Assembly (NCBI GenBank): GCA_028290905.1
Contig: JAQGIW010000076.1
Coordinates: forward strand, 1-47,719
Source of the DNA: Caulobacteraceae bacterium
GTDB lineage: Bacteria > Pseudomonadota > Alphaproteobacteria > Caulobacterales > Caulobacteraceae
Length of the DNA: 47,719 nucleotides
Direction: 5' to 3'
Every line of letters begins with the position of its first letter. Position 1 is the first letter of the stretch. A program made the position numbers and the translations under genes. Positions 24,107-31,067 of the stretch are shown piece by piece. Under the pieces are notes generated by a model. The model saw only the letters and a program-made list of their open reading frames with translations. It had not been told where the DNA came from and did not search any database.

Positions 24107-24664
24107 ATGGTCGGCTCCGTCCTCGTCGTCGATGATGACCGCGACGTTCTGCACGCGGCGCGGCTCGCGCTGGCGCGGGAGGCCCAGCGCGTCGAGACGT
24201 CCGCGGCGACGGACGGTCTGGAGGACCTGCTCGCGGCGGACGCCTATGAGGCGGTCCTGCTCGACATGAACTTCGCGCTCGGCGACCACAGCGGCCGCCA
24301 GGGGCTGGATTCCCTGGAGCGCGTCCGGGCCTTCGATCCCAACCTGTCGGTGGTGCTGATGACGGCGTTTGGCGGGGTCTCGCTGGCCGTCGAGGCGCTC
24401 AAGCGCGGCGCCGTGGACTTTGTTCTCAAGCCATGGCGCAACGAAAAGCTGATCGCCACCGTGTGCGCCGCCGCCGAACTGACCCGCTGCAGGCGCGCGG
24501 CGGATATGAGTTTCGACCTGGAGAGCGCCGAGCGGACGGCCATCCAGCGGGCGCTTGCCCACCACAAGGGCAATATCTCCCGCGCGGCCGCGAGCCTTGG
24601 CCTCACGCGCCCGGCGCTCTACCGGCGACTGGCCCGCCACGGACTGTCGAATGGCGCACCTTAG
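24107..24664 (+). CDS. Response regulator: receiver domain plus Fis-type helix-turn-helix, no AAA+ domain
   Basis: This 185-residue protein has a receiver domain with the acidic pocket in VLVVDDDRDVL, the phospho-Asp in AVLLDMNF (about residue 53), the switch Thr in LMTAFG and the Lys in LKPWRNEK. About 25 residues later a Fis/HTH_8 segment closes the protein (ERTAIQRALAHHKGNISRAA, then SLGLTRPALYRRLARHGL). This looks like an NtrC-type regulator without the sigma-54 ATPase. Start ATG 24107 is chosen because the receiver begins there; the ribosome site is weak. It overlaps the kinase gene by 14 bases, so the two are coupled. Confidence 0.92.
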   Translation: MVGSVLVVDDDRDVLHAARLALAREAQRVETSAATDGLEDLLAADAYEAVLLDMNFALGDHSGRQGLDSLERVRAFDPNLSVVLMTAFGGVSLAVEALKRGAVDFVLKPWRNEKLIATVCAAAELTRCRRAADMSFDLESAERTAIQRALAHHKGNISRAAASLGLTRPALYRRLARHGLSNGAP

Positions 24665-25994
24665 CCTGAAGGGCGCCGGCGGCTTCGCCATCGGCGTCTG
24701 GCTCCGCGCCGTCCTGATCGGCGCGCTCGCCTTCGGCGCCATCGATGTCGCTGTCCATCACCTTTACGCCACGGCCCTGGTCCTCGGGGGCGCCGCCGCC
24801 GTCCTGGGCCTGGAGCTTGCTCACAAGGCCGACGCCACCGACCGGATGCTGGCCCAGTTCATCAGCGGCCTGACGGCCGAGGGCCATGAGCGCCCCACCC
24901 CCCCTCCGGGCCTGTGGCGGCTCGGCGGCGCCATCGAACACGCGTTCGATCGGCTGGGTCGCGCGCGCGCCCAGCGCCAGCAGCGCACCGATTTCGCCGA
25001 AGCCCTGGCCGACAATGTCCTGGCCGCCCTGCTCGTGGTGGACGCCGCAGGAATGGTCGTTCGCGCCAATCGCGCCGCCCATCGTCTCGTCGGGGAAGCC
25101 GGCGGGCCGCTCGACCGGCTTCCGGCCCTCGGCCCGCAAGCCGCCCACCGCCTTCTGGGGTTGGCGTCGGGCGGGAGGGAGATCGTTCGACTGGCGGACG
25201 ATCGGTCCGTGCTGGCGTCGATGAACGTCTTCTCGACGCCCGGCCACGAGCCTCTTCGCCTTCTCTCCCTGCAAAGCCTCTCCAGCGATCTCGACGCCGT
25301 GGTGCTAAAGTCCTGGCAGGACCTGGTGCGGGTGCTGGCGCATGAGATGATGAACTCTCTGACGCCGATCTGTTCGCTCAGCGACAGCGTCGCCGCGGGT
25401 TTGCGGCGTTCGGCGGAGGAAGGCGCCGCGCCGAGCGCACTCTCGGTGGATGTTGCGGAGGCTGTCGAGGTCATCGCCCGTCGAAGCGCCGGCCTGATGA
25501 ACTTCGTCGAGCGCTATCGCAAGCTCGCGGAGACGCCCGCCGCGATCAGGACCCCTATCGCGATGAGCCAGTTCGTCGAAACTCTCGATCGGCTGATGGC
25601 CCCCCTGATGAGCGAGGCCGGCGTCGACTATGCGAGCGAGGTCGAGCCCGCGAACCTGATCCTGGAGGCCGACCGCGATCTGCTCGAACAGGCGACGATC
25701 AACCTGTTGAAGAACGCGCTCGACGCCGTCTCGGGACGCGCGGGCGCCGCGATCCGGCTCTCCTGCCGGCTAGGCGACGACCATGTCGCCATGACGGTCG
25801 AAGACAATGGTCCGGGCCTGGCCTGCGACGACGCCGAGACGGCGTTCGTACCCTTCTTCACCACCAAGGCCGGCGGTTCGGGGGTCGGCCTGACCCTGGC
25901 GCGTCAGATCGCGCTCGCCCACGATGGCCGGATCGAGCACGTGCGCCGCGCGCCCACCGGGGCAGTCTTCCAGCTACTCCTGCCGCGCGGCTAG
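24651..25994 (+). CDS. Sensor histidine kinase
   Basis: This 447-residue membrane kinase has two hydrophobic segments at about 12-55 (VWLRAVLIGALAFGAIDVAV, TALVLGGAAAVLGLELAH). A PAS-like region follows (ALADNVLAALLVVDAAGMVV). The phosphoacceptor is in VLAHEMMNSLTPICSLSDS (His about 231), and the ATPase has the N box EQATINLLKNALDAV, G1 VEDNGPGL, F box FFTTKAGGSGVGL. There is almost no periplasmic loop, so it probably senses a membrane-embedded or intracellular signal. The NtrB/NtrY-like HE.[MN]N.LTPI box pairs with the NtrC-like regulator encoded just upstream. Confidence 0.93.
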   Translation: MAHLSLKGAGGFAIGVWLRAVLIGALAFGAIDVAVHHLYATALVLGGAAAVLGLELAHKADATDRMLAQFISGLTAEGHERPTPPPGLWRLGGAIEHAFDRLGRARAQRQQRTDFAEALADNVLAALLVVDAAGMVVRANRAAHRLVGEAGGPLDRLPALGPQAAHRLLGLASGGREIVRLADDRSVLASMNVFSTPGHEPLRLLSLQSLSSDLDAVVLKSWQDLVRVLAHEMMNSLTPICSLSDSVAAGLRRSAEEGAAPSALSVDVAEAVEVIARRSAGLMNFVERYRKLAETPAAIRTPIAMSQFVETLDRLMAPLMSEAGVDYASEVEPANLILEADRDLLEQATINLLKNALDAVSGRAGAAIRLSCRLGDDHVAMTVEDNGPGLACDDAETAFVPFFTTKAGGSGVGLTLARQIALAHDGRIEHVRRAPTGAVFQLLLPRG

Positions 25995-25999
25995 AGAGC

Positions 26000-26020
26000 C
26001 GATCTGATGGAATCAGATCG
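26000..26020. terminator. Hairpin after the kinase gene
   Basis: CGATCTGAT (26000-26008) and ATCAGATCG (26012-26020) form a perfect 9-bp stem with a 3-base loop. An outer CTAGAG/CTCTAG pair (25991-25996 and 26024-26029) can extend it. It follows the stop codon directly and abuts repeat copy 2, so it may be part of a larger repeat element that serves as the terminator. Confidence 0.6.
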
Positions 26021-26023
26021 ACG

Positions 26024-26087
26024 CTCTAGTTCTTTATTTGAGCGCACGTTTTATCCGAAAACCGGTTCCCACTTTTCGGGACGCGCT
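26024..26087. repeat. 65-bp dispersed intergenic repeat, copy 2
   Basis: This stretch from CTCTAGTTCTTTATT through GAAAACCGGTTCCCA to GGGACGCGCT is the partner of the copy at 21911-21975, in the same orientation. It lies between the kinase gene and the convergent glutathione peroxidase gene. Together the copies flank the region from the permease start to the end of the two-component pair. Confidence 0.8.
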
Positions 26088-26108
26088 CTCGCCTCAGGTC
26101 GCCTTGCT

Positions 26109-26657
26109 TCAGGCCGCCAGGGCGGCCTCGATGGCGCCGACCAGGGCGGGGTCGTTCGGCGCGGTGGTCGGGGCGAAGCGGGCGATGACCTCGCCGTTCT
26201 TGCCGACGAGGAACTTCTCGAAGTTCCACAGCACTTCCGGGACGGGATTGGGCGTCATGCCGTAACCCTTGAGCCGCTCGCGAAAGCCCGCCGCGTCGCC
26301 TTGCGCCTCCGGCTTGGCGCTCGTCAGGGCCTTGTAGAGCGGGTGCTTGTCCGGGCCGACCACGGTGATCTTGGCGAACATCGGGAAGTCGACCGCGAAG
26401 TTGGTCGTGCAGAAACTGGCGATCTCCTCGTTCGTCCCCGGCTCCTGCGCCCCGAAGTCATTGGCCGGGAAACCCAGCACCACCAGGCCCTTGTCGCGAT
26501 AGTCGCGGTAGAGCGCCTCGAGGCCCTCGTACTGCGGGGTGAGGCCGCACTTGGACGCCACATTGACCACCAGCGCCACCTTGCCCTTGTAGTCGGCCAG
26601 CGAAGCGGGCTTGCCGTCAATGGTCTGAATCGGAATATCCGCAACGGCGGTGGTCAT
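26109..26657 (-). CDS. Glutathione peroxidase family protein (Cys type)
   Basis: This 182-residue peroxidase has the catalytic Cys in VNVASKCGLTPQYEGLEALY (about 37), the Gln in PANDFGAQEPGTNEEI (about 71) and the Trp-Asn motif in LWNFEKFLVGKNGEV. The codon for the catalytic residue is TGC, so this is a Cys and not a Sec enzyme. Such bacterial enzymes usually use thioredoxin and reduce organic hydroperoxides. The start is the ATG complementary to 26655-26657, preceded by GGGAGCG. It has no signal peptide. Confidence 0.95.
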   Translation of the reverse strand: MTTAVADIPIQTIDGKPASLADYKGKVALVVNVASKCGLTPQYEGLEALYRDYRDKGLVVLGFPANDFGAQEPGTNEEIASFCTTNFAVDFPMFAKITVVGPDKHPLYKALTSAKPEAQGDAAGFRERLKGYGMTPNPVPEVLWNFEKFLVGKNGEVIARFAPTTAPNDPALVGAIEAALAA

Positions 26658-26759
26658 GTCTTTCGCTCCCTGAATGGTTGGCGCGCAACCTACGCCATCG
26701 GAGTTTTGATGCAATCGCCGAGGGTTCGGAGCACACCCGGAGCGCCTTCGAGGTCACCC

Positions 26760-26810
26760 ATGGACACTCGCCCCGATTTCATCGCCCACTGGTCGGAGCT
26801 GGCGCCATGA
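26760..26810 (+). CDS. Possible 16-codon leader or remnant ORF coupled to the epimerase gene
   Basis: The peptide MDTRPDFIAHWSELAP ends in a TGA that overlaps the epimerase ATG (ATGA). It resembles the first residues of a cupin-type protein I have seen in similar contexts, which would make it a remnant whose stop now couples translation. It may also be chance. It is too short for the ORF track. Confidence 0.3.
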   Translation: MDTRPDFIAHWSELAP

Positions 26811-27790
26811 GGGTTCTGGTCACGGGCGCCGCGGGGCGCCTCGGCGAGGCGCTGGTCCGCATCCTGCGGCGGGCCGGGCATGACGTCGTCGGGCTGGATG
26901 TCCTCGCCTCGGAGCACGTCACCCGCGTCGGCTCCATCGTCGACCGCGCCTGGGTCCGGGAGGCGATGGCCCGTGTCGAGACGGTCTTCCACGCCGCCAC
27001 CCTGCACAAGCCGCACGTGGCCACGCACACGCGCCAGGATTTCGTCGACACCAACGTCACCGGCACGCTCAATCTGCTGGAGGAGGCGTCGGCGGCAGGG
27101 GTCGAGCGCTTCATCTTCACCAGCACGACCAGCGTCTTCGGCGACGCCCTCTCGCCACCTCCGGGGGCGCCCGCCGCCTGGATCACCGAGGACGTCGTCG
27201 CCGTCCCCAAGAACATCTACGGCGTCACCAAGGCGGCGGCGGAGGATCTCTGCCAGCTCTTCCATCGCAACCAGCGCCTGGCCTGCCTCGTGCTGCGGAC
27301 GTCGCGGTTCTTTCCCGAGGAAGACGACGACAGCGCGGTGCGACAGGCCTGGCCGGACGACAACCTGAAGGTGAACGAATACCTGCACCGGCGCGTCGAC
27401 ATCGAGGACGTGGTGAGCGCCCACCTGCTGGCGGCGGAACGGGCCCCGGCGATCGGCTTTGGCAAATACATCATCAGCGCCACCACGCCGTTCCAGCCCG
27501 GCGATGTCGGTGGCCTGGCCGTCGACGCTGCGGCCGTCGTGCGGCGGCGGGTTCCTGCCTACGAAGCCGAGTACGAGCGGCGCGGCTGGCGGATGTTCCC
27601 GGGCATCGGCCGCGTCTACATCAACGACCGCGCACGCCGCGACCTCGGCTGGCGGCCGCTGCACGACTTCCCTTCGATCATTGCGCGTCTGCAGGCCGGG
27701 GGCGAGGTCGCGAGCGCGCTGGCCAGGGAGATCGGATCGAAGGGTTATCATGGGGCAGCGTTCGTCGAGGGCCCTTATCCAGTGGAGTGA
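26807..27790 (+). CDS. NAD-dependent epimerase/dehydratase (extended SDR)
   Basis: This 327-residue extended SDR has the NAD-binding motif VTGAAGRLGEALVRIL, HAATLHKPHV, a catalytic region with FTSTTSVFGDAL and YGVTKAAAEDLC (YxxxK), and LRTSRFFPEEDDD. The C-terminal half has VDIEDVVSAHLLAAER and RDLGWRPLHDF, as in sugar-nucleotide epimerases and related reductases. No nucleotide-sugar-specific signature is visible, so the substrate is open. I chose ATG 26807 because the GxxGxxG motif follows at once; GGAG lies 8-11 bases upstream within the small preceding ORF. Confidence 0.9.
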   Translation: MRVLVTGAAGRLGEALVRILRRAGHDVVGLDVLASEHVTRVGSIVDRAWVREAMARVETVFHAATLHKPHVATHTRQDFVDTNVTGTLNLLEEASAAGVERFIFTSTTSVFGDALSPPPGAPAAWITEDVVAVPKNIYGVTKAAAEDLCQLFHRNQRLACLVLRTSRFFPEEDDDSAVRQAWPDDNLKVNEYLHRRVDIEDVVSAHLLAAERAPAIGFGKYIISATTPFQPGDVGGLAVDAAAVVRRRVPAYEAEYERRGWRMFPGIGRVYINDRARRDLGWRPLHDFPSIIARLQAGGEVASALAREIGSKGYHGAAFVEGPYPVE

Positions 27791-27913
27791 GTCGTCGAGA
27801 TCCCTTCGTGGAGAAGGGCCAGCAGTCGGCACGCCACGCGCCATCGAGCATTCACGGCGGCGGTTGTGCGTACGAAATCGCACCCAACGGATTAGCTTAT
27901 CCGCAAGCGGAAC

Positions 27914-27940
27914 CTTAGCGCCATCTTAGGTTTTTCTTAG
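27914..27940 (+). promoter_or_regulatory. Three CTTAG direct repeats with 11-bp period
   Basis: CTTAG occurs at 27914-27918, 27925-27929 and 27936-27940, so the copies are exactly 11 bp apart. They lie 22-48 bp upstream of the outer-membrane protein gene. Direct repeats of this period are typical of OmpR/PhoB-family binding sites. A GGAT...ATCC and a TCCGC-AA-GCGGA dyad lie just upstream. The function is inferred. Confidence 0.5.
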
Positions 27941-27961
27941 GCAAAACTGGGACGCCCGAGA

Positions 27962-29305
27962 ATGCCTGCCCACGCCCGCCCGCCCCATTATGGACTTTTG
28001 CTTCTCGGAGCGTACGCGGGGGCGCTGTCGCTCGCGCCGATGACGGCGGCGGCGAAGCCGCGTGAGGGCGTGGAGGCCCGGCTGAAGCGGATCAACGCGC
28101 TGCTGGCGGCCCAGGCGCTGCGCATCCAGCAACAGGAAGACCGCCTGGCCGCCGAGGAGCGGGAGATCGCGCGCCAGCGGGCCGAGCTGGCCGAACTGCG
28201 GGCGCGGCAAGCGGCCCCGCCCCAGAACCAGGCTGCGGCGGGCGTGGTGGCGCCTCCCCTCCCGAGCGCTGCCCTGGCCCAGAACGCCGCCCCGCCGCCT
28301 CCCCCGACCCCGGCGCCGAGCGGACCTACGGCCGCCCTGCCCGCCAGGCCGGTGGGCCAGGCGCCCGAGACCAACATCAAGCCCGTCGTCCTGGCCTCCA
28401 TCCCGCAGAACCTCGGGGTGCTGACGCCCCGCCATCACTTCGTCTTCGAACCGGGCGTCGAATACGACCGGGTGGGAACCAACCGCCTCGTCTTCGAGGG
28501 CGTGGAGATCGTGCCCGGCCTCCAACTCGGACTCGTCAACGCCAATTCGGTCGCCGCCGACGTGGTGATCGGCACCGCCGACCTGCGCTACGGCGTGACC
28601 AACCGCCTCGAGCTCGAGGCCAAGGTCCCCTATTTCTACAACCACGACCGGCTGACATTCATCGCGCAGCAGGTGACCACCGGGGCGCCGCCGGTGAACA
28701 TGACCACCAACCTTCAGGGCTACAGCCTGGGCGATGTGGAGTTCGCCGCACGCTACCAGATCAACCGGGCCCAGGAGGGCAAGCCCGTGTGGATCGCCAG
28801 CCTGCGAGCGCGCGCCGACACCGGGATCGGTCCTTACGACGTCCACTTCAACAGCTCGGGAATCGCCACCAGCCTTCCCACCGGCTCCGGTTTCTGGGGA
28901 GTGGAGCCGGGCATGACCATGCTGCTGCCCATCGACCCGGTGGTGCTGTTCGCCAACGCGGGCTACATGCGCAACTTCCCCGGAAACGTGAACAAGACCA
29001 TCGGCTTGACGCATGTCGGCCATGTTTCGCCCGGAGATTCCGTGGACACCAGCTTCGGCTTCGCCTTCGCCCTCAATCCCAGCTTTTCCTATTCCCTGGG
29101 CTTTTCCAACAGCTACATCTTCGGCGCCAGCCAGCAGCTGAACGCGACGGTCCTGCATTCGAACGACCTGGAGGTCGGCTCTCTCACGCTCGGCCTCTCT
29201 TTTCGGGTTCGCCGGAACCTGCTCCTGACGACCAACCTGCAGTTCGGCGTCACCCCGGACGCGCCCAATCTGCAGGTGATCTTCCGAATGCCACTCTCGT
29301 TCTGA
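27962..29305 (+). CDS. FapF-like outer-membrane beta-barrel protein with N-terminal coiled coil
   Basis: This 447-residue exported protein starts with a signal peptide (HYGLLLLGAYAGALSLAPMTAAA). A coiled coil of about 50 residues follows (RLKRINALLAAQALRIQQQE), then a Pro/Ala-rich linker, then a barrel of about 280 residues with alternating strands (HHFVFEPGVEYDRVGTNRLV, RYGVTNRLELEAKVPYFYNH, and NLQFGVTPDAPNLQVIFRMP at the end). It has the layout of the Pseudomonas amyloid pore FapF and of the Phenol_MetA_deg/transporter barrel family. It is convergent with the C39/GG-motif cluster, so I infer it is the export pore for those proteins. The fold is likely; the role is inference. Confidence 0.72.
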   Translation: MPAHARPPHYGLLLLGAYAGALSLAPMTAAAKPREGVEARLKRINALLAAQALRIQQQEDRLAAEEREIARQRAELAELRARQAAPPQNQAAAGVVAPPLPSAALAQNAAPPPPPTPAPSGPTAALPARPVGQAPETNIKPVVLASIPQNLGVLTPRHHFVFEPGVEYDRVGTNRLVFEGVEIVPGLQLGLVNANSVAADVVIGTADLRYGVTNRLELEAKVPYFYNHDRLTFIAQQVTTGAPPVNMTTNLQGYSLGDVEFAARYQINRAQEGKPVWIASLRARADTGIGPYDVHFNSSGIATSLPTGSGFWGVEPGMTMLLPIDPVVLFANAGYMRNFPGNVNKTIGLTHVGHVSPGDSVDTSFGFAFALNPSFSYSLGFSNSYIFGASQQLNATVLHSNDLEVGSLTLGLSFRVRRNLLLTTNLQFGVTPDAPNLQVIFRMPLSF

Positions 29306-29326
29306 CGCCGAAGAGCCGCGGCGAGT

Positions 29327-29866
29327 TCAGTGGGTGACCGCGCCGAGAGTGGCGGCGTTCAGGCCGCTGGACAGGCCGGCGCTGGTCTGGAACATGGCCG
29401 CCGACCGGCTCAGTTGGGTGAAGTTGGGGAGCACCAGGTTCACGGCGGTGTCCTGCCGGATCACCTTGTTGCTCGCGGTGTTGATCACCAGGTTGAGAAG
29501 TTGGTTCCCGGAGACGCCCTGCGCCAGGGTCACCGCTCCACCCAGGCTGAACGCCCCGCCGGCCGCCAGGCCCAGGCGCGCCGCCAGCGCGGGGTCCGCA
29601 GCGGTCAGGCCTGGACCGGCGGTGGTGAGGCTGGCGATGGCGCCGTTGTCGCCGAGGGTCAGGGTCGTGAGCAGTGCGAGGCGGCCGTCGACATAGGTTT
29701 TCTCCACCGCGCCGAAGCCGAAAGTGATCCCGCCGGCGGTCACGAACCCCCCACGGACATCGTCCAGCTCCGCATCGCTCATCGGCGTGGCGGCAGGAAC
29801 GCTCGCCGCCACGCCCACGGCCAGGGTGGCGGCGACCATCCACGCCCGCCGCGCCAGCGCCCTCAT
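29327..29866 (-). CDS. Exported protein with a double-glycine-type leader motif (candidate fibre subunit)
   Basis: This 179-residue protein has a Sec signal (MVAATLAVGVAASVPAATP), and directly after it MSDAELDDVRGGF. The latter matches the bacteriocin double-glycine consensus at -12 Met, -11 Ser, -8 Glu, -7 Leu, -4 Val, -2/-1 Gly-Gly. The rest is Gly/Ala/Leu/Thr-rich with low-complexity strands (ITFGFGAVEKTYVDGRLALL) and NQLLNLVINTASNKVIRQDT, which resembles the neighbour's FVINTGNNNILQGS. The ATG overlaps the stop of the C39 peptidase gene (ATGA), so the two are coupled. I infer it is a substrate of that peptidase. The protein family itself is unknown to me. Confidence 0.75.
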   Translation of the reverse strand: MRALARRAWMVAATLAVGVAASVPAATPMSDAELDDVRGGFVTAGGITFGFGAVEKTYVDGRLALLTTLTLGDNGAIASLTTAGPGLTAADPALAARLGLAAGGAFSLGGAVTLAQGVSGNQLLNLVINTASNKVIRQDTAVNLVLPNFTQLSRSAAMFQTSAGLSSGLNAATLGAVTH

Positions 29867-30582
29867 CGCGTCGCTCCCAGTTGGGTCACCTGGAACAGGG
29901 GTGGCGTCTCCACCACCAGGTCCAACTCCGGCGGGGTGAGCGCCGTCGCCATCGGGGGCGGCGCCCTGAAGCGCCACTCTTCCGGTCGGTTGAAGGCGCC
30001 GCGGGCGCCGCCCTCGTCGTGGATCATGAAGACGATGTGTCCCCAGACCTTCTCGAAATCTCCGCGCGAGTAGATCTTCACGCCGCTGGCAGGGTCGCCG
30101 ACCAGCACCTCCCCGGGGCGCACGCCCTTGATGACGACGAAGTGCTTGTACGGTCCGATGCTGATCACGGCGATCGACGGCGCCTGGATTTTCAGTAACT
30201 CGTCGTAGCCGAGCCTGTAACCATCGGGCTTGAAGCCCTGGTTGGCGAGGTATGTCTTCATGTCCAGGAGGGAGAAGCCGACCTTCTGGATCTTGGCCTG
30301 ATCGCCGGCGGCGTACATGGCGCGAAAGACCTGCGCCTCGCCGACATCCCGGCCGTAATGATAGCGCAGCAGGGTGGCCACCGCGGCCGATCCGCAACTG
30401 TAATCGTACCTCTGGCGCAGCACCGCGCGGAACGGGATGTCGCGATAGGTCGTGACCGGCAGGCTATACGCTCCCCTCACGCCCTCGATCGCGATCTGCG
30501 CGTGGCCGGCCGCCGACAGCGCGCACAAGGCCATCACGCTCGCCGCCAGGCCGATATCCCGATCCGCCCTGCGCCCGGCCAT
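29863..30582 (-). CDS. Exported C39-family cysteine peptidase, FapD-like
   Basis: This 239-residue stand-alone C39 peptidase has a Sec signal (IGLAASVMALCALSAAGHAQ). The catalytic site is clear: RQRYDYSCGSAAVATLL (oxyanion Gln and Cys about 63), YKHFVVIKGV (His about 147) and LVGDPASG (Asp about 163). GFSLLDMKTYLANQGFKPDG closely follows the pattern of Pseudomonas FapD. Unlike bacteriocin transporters it has no ABC portion, so it should work in the periplasm. It is encoded between two GG-motif proteins, which are its likely substrates. Its stop overlaps the start of the downstream gene. Confidence 0.92.
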   Translation of the reverse strand: MAGRRADRDIGLAASVMALCALSAAGHAQIAIEGVRGAYSLPVTTYRDIPFRAVLRQRYDYSCGSAAVATLLRYHYGRDVGEAQVFRAMYAAGDQAKIQKVGFSLLDMKTYLANQGFKPDGYRLGYDELLKIQAPSIAVISIGPYKHFVVIKGVRPGEVLVGDPASGVKIYSRGDFEKVWGHIVFMIHDEGGARGAFNRPEEWRFRAPPPMATALTPPELDLVVETPPLFQVTQLGATR

Positions 30583-30586
30583 GTCT

Positions 30587-30991
30587 TCAGCGCAGCGGCG
30601 TCACGGTGACGCTGAGGCTGCCCTGCAGGATATTGTTGTTGCCGGTGTTGATGACGAAATTGCCGATGCCGTTGAACCCCTGCAGGGCTCCGGCTTCGAA
30701 CGACACCGCCCCCGTCTGGACGTTGGCGGCCGAGATCGAATTGCCGCCGTCGGACGCCGTCAGGGTCTGGGCCGTTATCGCCATCGGCGTGGGGCTCTGT
30801 CCGGCGCTCACCGCGTCAAGCTGCGCCTCGTCCATGACGGCCGGCGCCCACCAGGGCGCCATCGGCCGCGCGCCCGAGGACGCATTCGACGACAAGGGGG
30901 CGGCGCCGCCAGGGGCCGCGGTCGCCGCGCCCGCGATGAGGAACAGAGCGAGCACCCCGATCGCGGAAGCTTTTTCGAGATTGAGCAACAT
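30587..30991 (-). CDS. Small exported protein with a GG-like leader motif
   Basis: This 134-residue protein has a signal peptide (ASAIGVLALFLIAGAATAAP) and an Ala/Ser/Pro-rich spacer. Then comes MDEAQLDAVSAGQ, which fits the double-glycine pattern (-12 Met, -7 Leu, -4 Val, -2/-1 Ala-Gly). The mature part ends GFNGIGNFVINTGNNNILQG, a segment shared in part with both other exported proteins of the cluster. I start at the ATG complementary to 30989-30991; the ORF-track extension overlaps the upstream gene. It ends 4 bases before the C39 peptidase gene, so they are one transcript. It is a candidate peptidase substrate. Confidence 0.75.
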   Translation of the reverse strand: MLLNLEKASAIGVLALFLIAGAATAAPGGAAPLSSNASSGARPMAPWWAPAVMDEAQLDAVSAGQSPTPMAITAQTLTASDGGNSISAANVQTGAVSFEAGALQGFNGIGNFVINTGNNNILQGSLSVTVTPLR

Positions 30992-31067
30992 CTTGCACCT
31001 CGAATTCACGCATCTCGAATCACCGGTCGAATGGGGGCCGGACCGGGGTCCGGCCCCCGCGTCGACG

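Noticed and set aside
26109-26657. Selenocysteine glutathione peroxidase
   Set aside because: The catalytic codon is TGC, not TGA, and the frame is uninterrupted.
27962-29305. Plain aromatic-compound transporter (MetA-pathway type barrel)
   Set aside because: Not excluded as a fold family, but the coiled coil, the Pro linker and the adjacent C39/GG-motif genes favour a FapF-like role, so I did not use the transporter label as the main call.
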